DNA from: Methylopila turkensis
Lineage (GTDB): Bacteria > Pseudomonadota > Alphaproteobacteria > Rhizobiales > Methylopilaceae
DNA length: 64,000 nucleotides
Assembly (NCBI RefSeq): GCF_027922325.1
Contig: NZ_BSFL01000001.1
Location: 1,173,610-1,237,609, forward strand
Reading direction: 5' to 3'
Shown here: positions 63,383-64,000 of the stretch, one piece after another
Numbering within the stretch: the stretch's first letter is position 1
How the letters are laid out: each line of letters begins with the position of its first letter
Made by a program: the position numbers and the translations under genes
The notes under the pieces: generated by a model
What the model was told of the DNA's origin: nothing
The model's database searches: none
Seen by the model: only the letters and a program-made list of their open reading frames with translations

Positions 63383-63411
63383 GCGCCAACGTCTGGCGTC
63401 AATCCGCGTCC

Positions 63412-63732
63412 TCACCCCCGCGGCCCGAACAGCACCACCGCGGCGCCGGCGACGCAGATGGCGGAGCCCGTGAGGTCCCAGCGGTCGGGCCGCACGCCCT
63501 CGATCGTCCAGAGCCAGACAAGCGAGGCCGCGACGTAGACGCCGCCATAGGCGGCGTAGGCGCGGCCCGCGGCCTCCACGTCGACCAGCGTCAGCAGCCA
63601 GGCGAAGACGATCAGCGACAGAACGCCGGCCGCGAGCCACAGCGGCGAGGCCTGCAGGCGGAACACCGCCCAGAAGGCGAAGCAGCCGGCGATCTCGGCG
63701 AAGGCGGCGGCGACATAGACGGCGGCGGTCAC
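63412..63732 (-). CDS. YnfA/UPF0060 small membrane protein
   Basis: A 106-residue integral membrane protein of the UPF0060 family with four predicted helices. Landmarks are [12 protein letters not shown], the [26 protein letters not shown] block, and [17 protein letters not shown], which resemble SMR-type exporters. The GTG at 63732 is chosen; a TTG at 63747 overlapping the ispE stop in a TTGA junction is an alternative. Substrate is unknown. The gene follows ispE and may share its transcript. Confidence 0.85.
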   Translation of the reverse strand: MTAAVYVAAAFAEIAGCFAFWAVFRLQASPLWLAAGVLSLIVFAWLLTLVDVEAAGRAYAAYGGVYVAASLVWLWTIEGVRPDRWDLTGSAICVAGAAVVLFGPRG

Positions 63733-63743
63733 GATCGGGCCCT

Positions 63744-64000
63744 TCAACGCAGCATGGTCGAGCGCACCCACCAGCCGGGCGCGGCGGCGCTCAGCGCGCG
63801 CGCGGCGCGGCGCGCCTCCTGAGCGGTCGAGAACAGCCCGAACACGGTGGCCCCGGAGCCCGACATGCGCACGCCGCGGCAACCATGCTGGGAGGCGAGC
63901 AGCACGAGGCCGGCGCCGATCTCCGGCGCGATCCGCACGGCGGCCGCCTCGAGATCGTTGCGGCCGCGCGCGATCTCGGCCTCCGGGTCGCCGGGCGCCG
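63744..64000 (-). CDS. ispE: 4-diphosphocytidyl-2-C-methyl-D-erythritol kinase, 3' part
   Basis: The C-terminal part of IspE, a GHMP kinase of the MEP isoprenoid pathway. The frame is open to the right window edge and reads [10 protein letters not shown], the GHMP-family region, then the glycine-rich [12 protein letters not shown] motif near 63,855-63,890, which is conserved in IspE. The start lies beyond 64000. Its stop overlaps the possible TTG start of ynfA. Confidence 0.9.
   Translation of the reverse strand, partial: APGDPEAEIARGRNDLEAAAVRIAPEIGAGLVLLASQHGCRGVRMSGSGATVFGLFSTAQEARRAARALSAAAPGWWVRSTMLR

Overview
The window is about 70% GC, almost fully coding, and reads as a chromosomal segment of an alphaproteobacterium of the order Hyphomicrobiales (Rhizobiales). 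Pointers are the aerobic cobaltochelatase subunit CobT, the 1,600-residue NAD-glutamate dehydrogenase, the MotE/DUF6468 flagellar genes, gluQ, DUF1194/DUF4174/DUF1737 proteins and a mesaconyl-CoA hydratase of the ethylmalonyl-CoA pathway. The hydratase suggests assimilation of C2 or C1 carbon, so a methylotroph-containing family is plausible; that placement is inference. No IS element, prophage, CRISPR array, rRNA or tRNA was recognised.

Layout. 1-9.6 kb: 3' end of cobT, a phytase-like esterase, a DenD-type dehydrogenase, an acetyltransferase, small secreted or stress-type proteins, a DJ-1/PfpI protein, a PLP aminotransferase and KDPG aldolase. 9.7-14.3 kb: amino-sugar region with a LysR regulator, ROK kinase, BadF-type kinase and nagA, with two mini membrane proteins tail to tail. 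14.3-17.5 kb: nucleoside salvage operon cdd-punA-deoA-upp, read leftward. 17.6-21.5 kb: DUF1194, purH, SGNH hydrolase, YbjQ. 21.5-28.3 kb: three genes chained by ATGA overlaps, NAD-glutamate dehydrogenase, bluB and an MFS transporter. 28.4-36.3 kb: gluQ, mesaconyl-CoA hydratase, asd, leuB, gloA and several small proteins. 36.4-54.7 kb: flagellar region in three blocks: fliL-fliM-DUF6468-motE-TPR protein (minus), flgF-flgG-flgA-flgH (plus), and flgE-flgK-flgL (plus). The last two are separated by a toxin-antitoxin pair, a soluble sugar dehydrogenase and a proline iminopeptidase. 54.8-64 kb: glyQ without an adjacent glyS, an SDR-ACP-ketosynthase group, an S49 peptidase, trmN6-like methyltransferase, a polyprenyl diphosphate synthase, a second toxin-antitoxin pair with a clear palindromic operator, ynfA and the 3' part of ispE.

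How it fits together. The flagellar genes give the MS/C-ring switch (FliM), stator support (FliL, MotE), distal rod (FlgF, FlgG), P-ring chaperone (FlgA), L-ring (FlgH), hook (FlgE) and hook-filament junction (FlgK, FlgL). Two sequences closely matching the sigma-54 -24/-12 consensus lie ahead of flgF and flgE, and two CtrA-like half-sites lie between fliL and flgF. These suggest a Caulobacter-like flagellar hierarchy. The most promising under-described items are the 1,158-residue envelope protein and DUF6468 protein of the fliM operon, the NodF/NodE-like ACP-ketosynthase pair, the glutamate dehydrogenase-bluB-transporter chain, and several SD-preceded mini membrane proteins.
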